In this document: one piece after another, positions 62,471-64,000 of the stretch | Position numbering within the stretch: the stretch's first letter is position 1 | Layout of the letters: every line of letters starts with the position of its first letter | Assembly: GCA_029721515.1 (NCBI GenBank) | Contig: CM056550.1 | Location: 22,015,619-22,079,618 of the forward strand | Origin: Synanceia verrucosa | Lineage: Eukaryota; Chordata; Actinopteri; Perciformes; Synanceiidae | DNA: 64,000 nucleotides | Reading direction: 5' to 3' | Translations under genes and position numbers: made by a program | The notes under the pieces: model-generated | The model's input: only the letters and a program-made list of their open reading frames with translations | The model's database searches: none | Told to the model about the DNA's origin: nothing

Positions 62471-64000
62471 GAGGGTGTAATCCTCCAGATCCCAGACAAC
62501 CCAACCAACTAGTAGGAGCAAGGACATGAATGTCCACTGGTGTCCTGTTTGTTGAAGTGAAAGACATCTGGAGTTGTGGATCGTTCTCTCTTGTGTCAGC
62601 AGGATGGGAGTCTGAGTCAGTAGGTGTGTACAGAATAAACCAGCAGCAGTCCTTATTATTAATTTGGTTCAAAAACATTTGTCTCACAATGTCTATTTAC
62701 AGTCTTCAGTATTGACAAAAATAATTAGCAGCTAGAAGTGGAAGGGATTCAGTTGAACATAACCTGAGCAACAGTGAACACCAAGGAAAGGCGGCGTGGC
62801 AACATTAAATGACCTTTACTAAAATTAGCAAATAGAAAATGGACTGTCTGAGCTCTGAAGCAATGACTCGGTACATTTCCAAGGAGATATCGCACTCTAA
62901 AGATGTCTGTGAACTGTTAGCAGCTTTCTTCAAGGATTTATTATGTTTGCCGCTGTGGGCTGTATCACCTGTTCACACACTGTGACAGGTCCAGTGGGCT
63001 CTTTGTGGAAGGTGTGTTGGTTGCGAAAATGCAAGCAAACATATGTATATTTGGAAATTGGTTTTCCACTTTGGCTTGTTTTTTTTCCTGTCTGCTTTAG
63101 TTTTCCAGTGAAGTCTCATCTTGTTCCCCCTATGAAAGGAGACAATGCATACAAAATGCTGTTTCAGGTGTCTGTTGCAACATGTTTTTAAAACGACGGG
63201 TGATGCGCCCACCTCTTACATGCACATACACAGACATCACAAAAACAATTCATGTCTTTCCTTTGGCTGTGTGGTGCAGCCATTACACCGTGCATCATGC
63301 TACTGCTCCTCTTCTTCCTGTATTTCCTGTAAGCTATATTTCATAGACTATCACCTTTCCTTGCAGTGAGTGAACTCTTTTTCTCCCTGTGCAGCTGCAG
63401 TCTGATGCAAAGCTGAAGTTACTTTTGTTTCCAGCTCACTGACCTCCCACTTCGGCCAATTGTTAAGGCACATTCACTGTGCTACGGTTAAAAAAAAAAA
63501 AAAAGAAAAGAAAAAAGATCCTTTTGTAGCAGTGCATTGCCACAACATCCTACAACACGCTGCTTTATAAGCACTTACCAGGAACCCTGCCCAGAATTTA
63601 GATGCAAGAGAAAATTATTGCAGCTGTTAAACTTTCCAGAGTTTTACAACCTTGCCTCATAGGTGTGAAAACACACCATGCGGGGTTCATATTTTATCCC
63701 CTTCCTGTACCCTACAGCATCACGGTGTAGCGCTGCTGTTGCCTGAATGTGGTTAGTTTAGGAGAATGATGGTCTGCTCCCTTTCACTTTCTAATCTCTC
63801 GCTTTCTTTCTTTTTCCTCCTCCTCCCCTGCACGTATCCATCTCCATTCCCCCTCCGCCTTACTAGTGAAGGTCTCGTTACTTATGTAATGTCTCTAAAC
63901 ATTTGTGCAGCATTAGGGGAAGTCAGGCATGCCAAAACTGTGCAAAACGTCCCTCTGTGCACCCCGTAGAGGTGGGACAGATGGCAACCCTCGTTCCCAG

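Larger units (their letters stand above)
56024..64000 (+). other. Presumed first intron of the downstream gene
   Basis: No coding exon is recognised between the donor at 56024 and the window end. The stretch holds GT microsatellites, repeats (58284-58530, 58596-58845, 61965-62470) and non-repetitive AT-rich segments. One of these, about 60340-60600, contains CCATTGTTGTAATG and other SOX- or homeodomain-like cores and could be a regulatory element. A short frame at 59093-59206 is discussed under findings. Confidence 0.4.

Noticed and set aside
62186..62512. 108-codon frame as a possible novel Cys/Trp-rich protein
   Set aside because: It runs through the inverted terminus of a MITE-like element; the HWHRCGWCENS stretch is the translated terminal repeat.
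63361..64000. A further coding exon of the downstream gene (for example CtBP2) near the right edge
   Set aside because: No frame near acceptor-like TTGCAG at 63366 or at the window end matches the CtBP N-terminus or RIBEYE as I know them.

Overview
This window is vertebrate genomic DNA, almost certainly from a ray-finned (teleost) fish. It contains spliced genes with short GT-AG introns, abundant (GT)n/(CA)n microsatellites and many short AT-rich interspersed repeats. The protein sequences are close to human orthologues but have fish-like divergence in linkers. There is no bacterial-type organisation, rRNA gene, CRISPR array or recognisable tRNA.

Left third (1-22.4 kb), gene-dense. In order: the last exons of an ADAM12-like gene (+), complete DHX32 (+), complete BCCIP (-), complete UROS (+) and complete MMP21 (+). 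I rebuilt every exon by hand from splice sites and reading phase. The coding lengths are 736 (dhx32), 304 (bccip), 261 (uros) and about 681 (mmp21) codons. This is the same gene order as human 10q26 (ADAM12-DHX32-BCCIP-UROS-MMP21) read in reverse. DHX32 and BCCIP converge tail to tail. BCCIP and UROS diverge from a shared intergenic promoter of about 0.9 kb. MMP21 follows UROS closely and has its own TATA box.

The genes do not form a pathway. ADAM12 and MMP21 are secreted or membrane metalloproteases, MMP21 being a left-right asymmetry factor. DHX32 is a degenerate DEAH helicase-like protein. BCCIP is a BRCA2/p21-binding and ribosome-biogenesis factor. UROS is a haem-pathway enzyme.

Middle (22.4-55.5 kb): a gene desert of about 33 kb in which I find no credible coding exon. 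It carries microsatellites, several MITE-like elements with terminal inverted repeats, two perfect short hairpins, and stretches of non-repetitive AT-rich sequence that could be conserved regulatory elements.

Right end (55.5-64 kb): a CpG-richer segment with an inverted CCAAT box and a good splice donor at 56024. It looks like the non-coding first exon of another + strand gene whose intron fills the rest of the window. By human synteny ctbp2 is the best guess, but no coding exon is present to prove it.

The most notable biology is in known families. Fish DHX32 has lost the Walker A lysine (R84), the DEAH glutamate (DQAH, 178-181) and the motif VI arginines. MMP21 has an acidic propeptide linker of about 100 residues with seven N-glycosylation sequons ahead of a furin site. 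I did not find a clearly new biological system.
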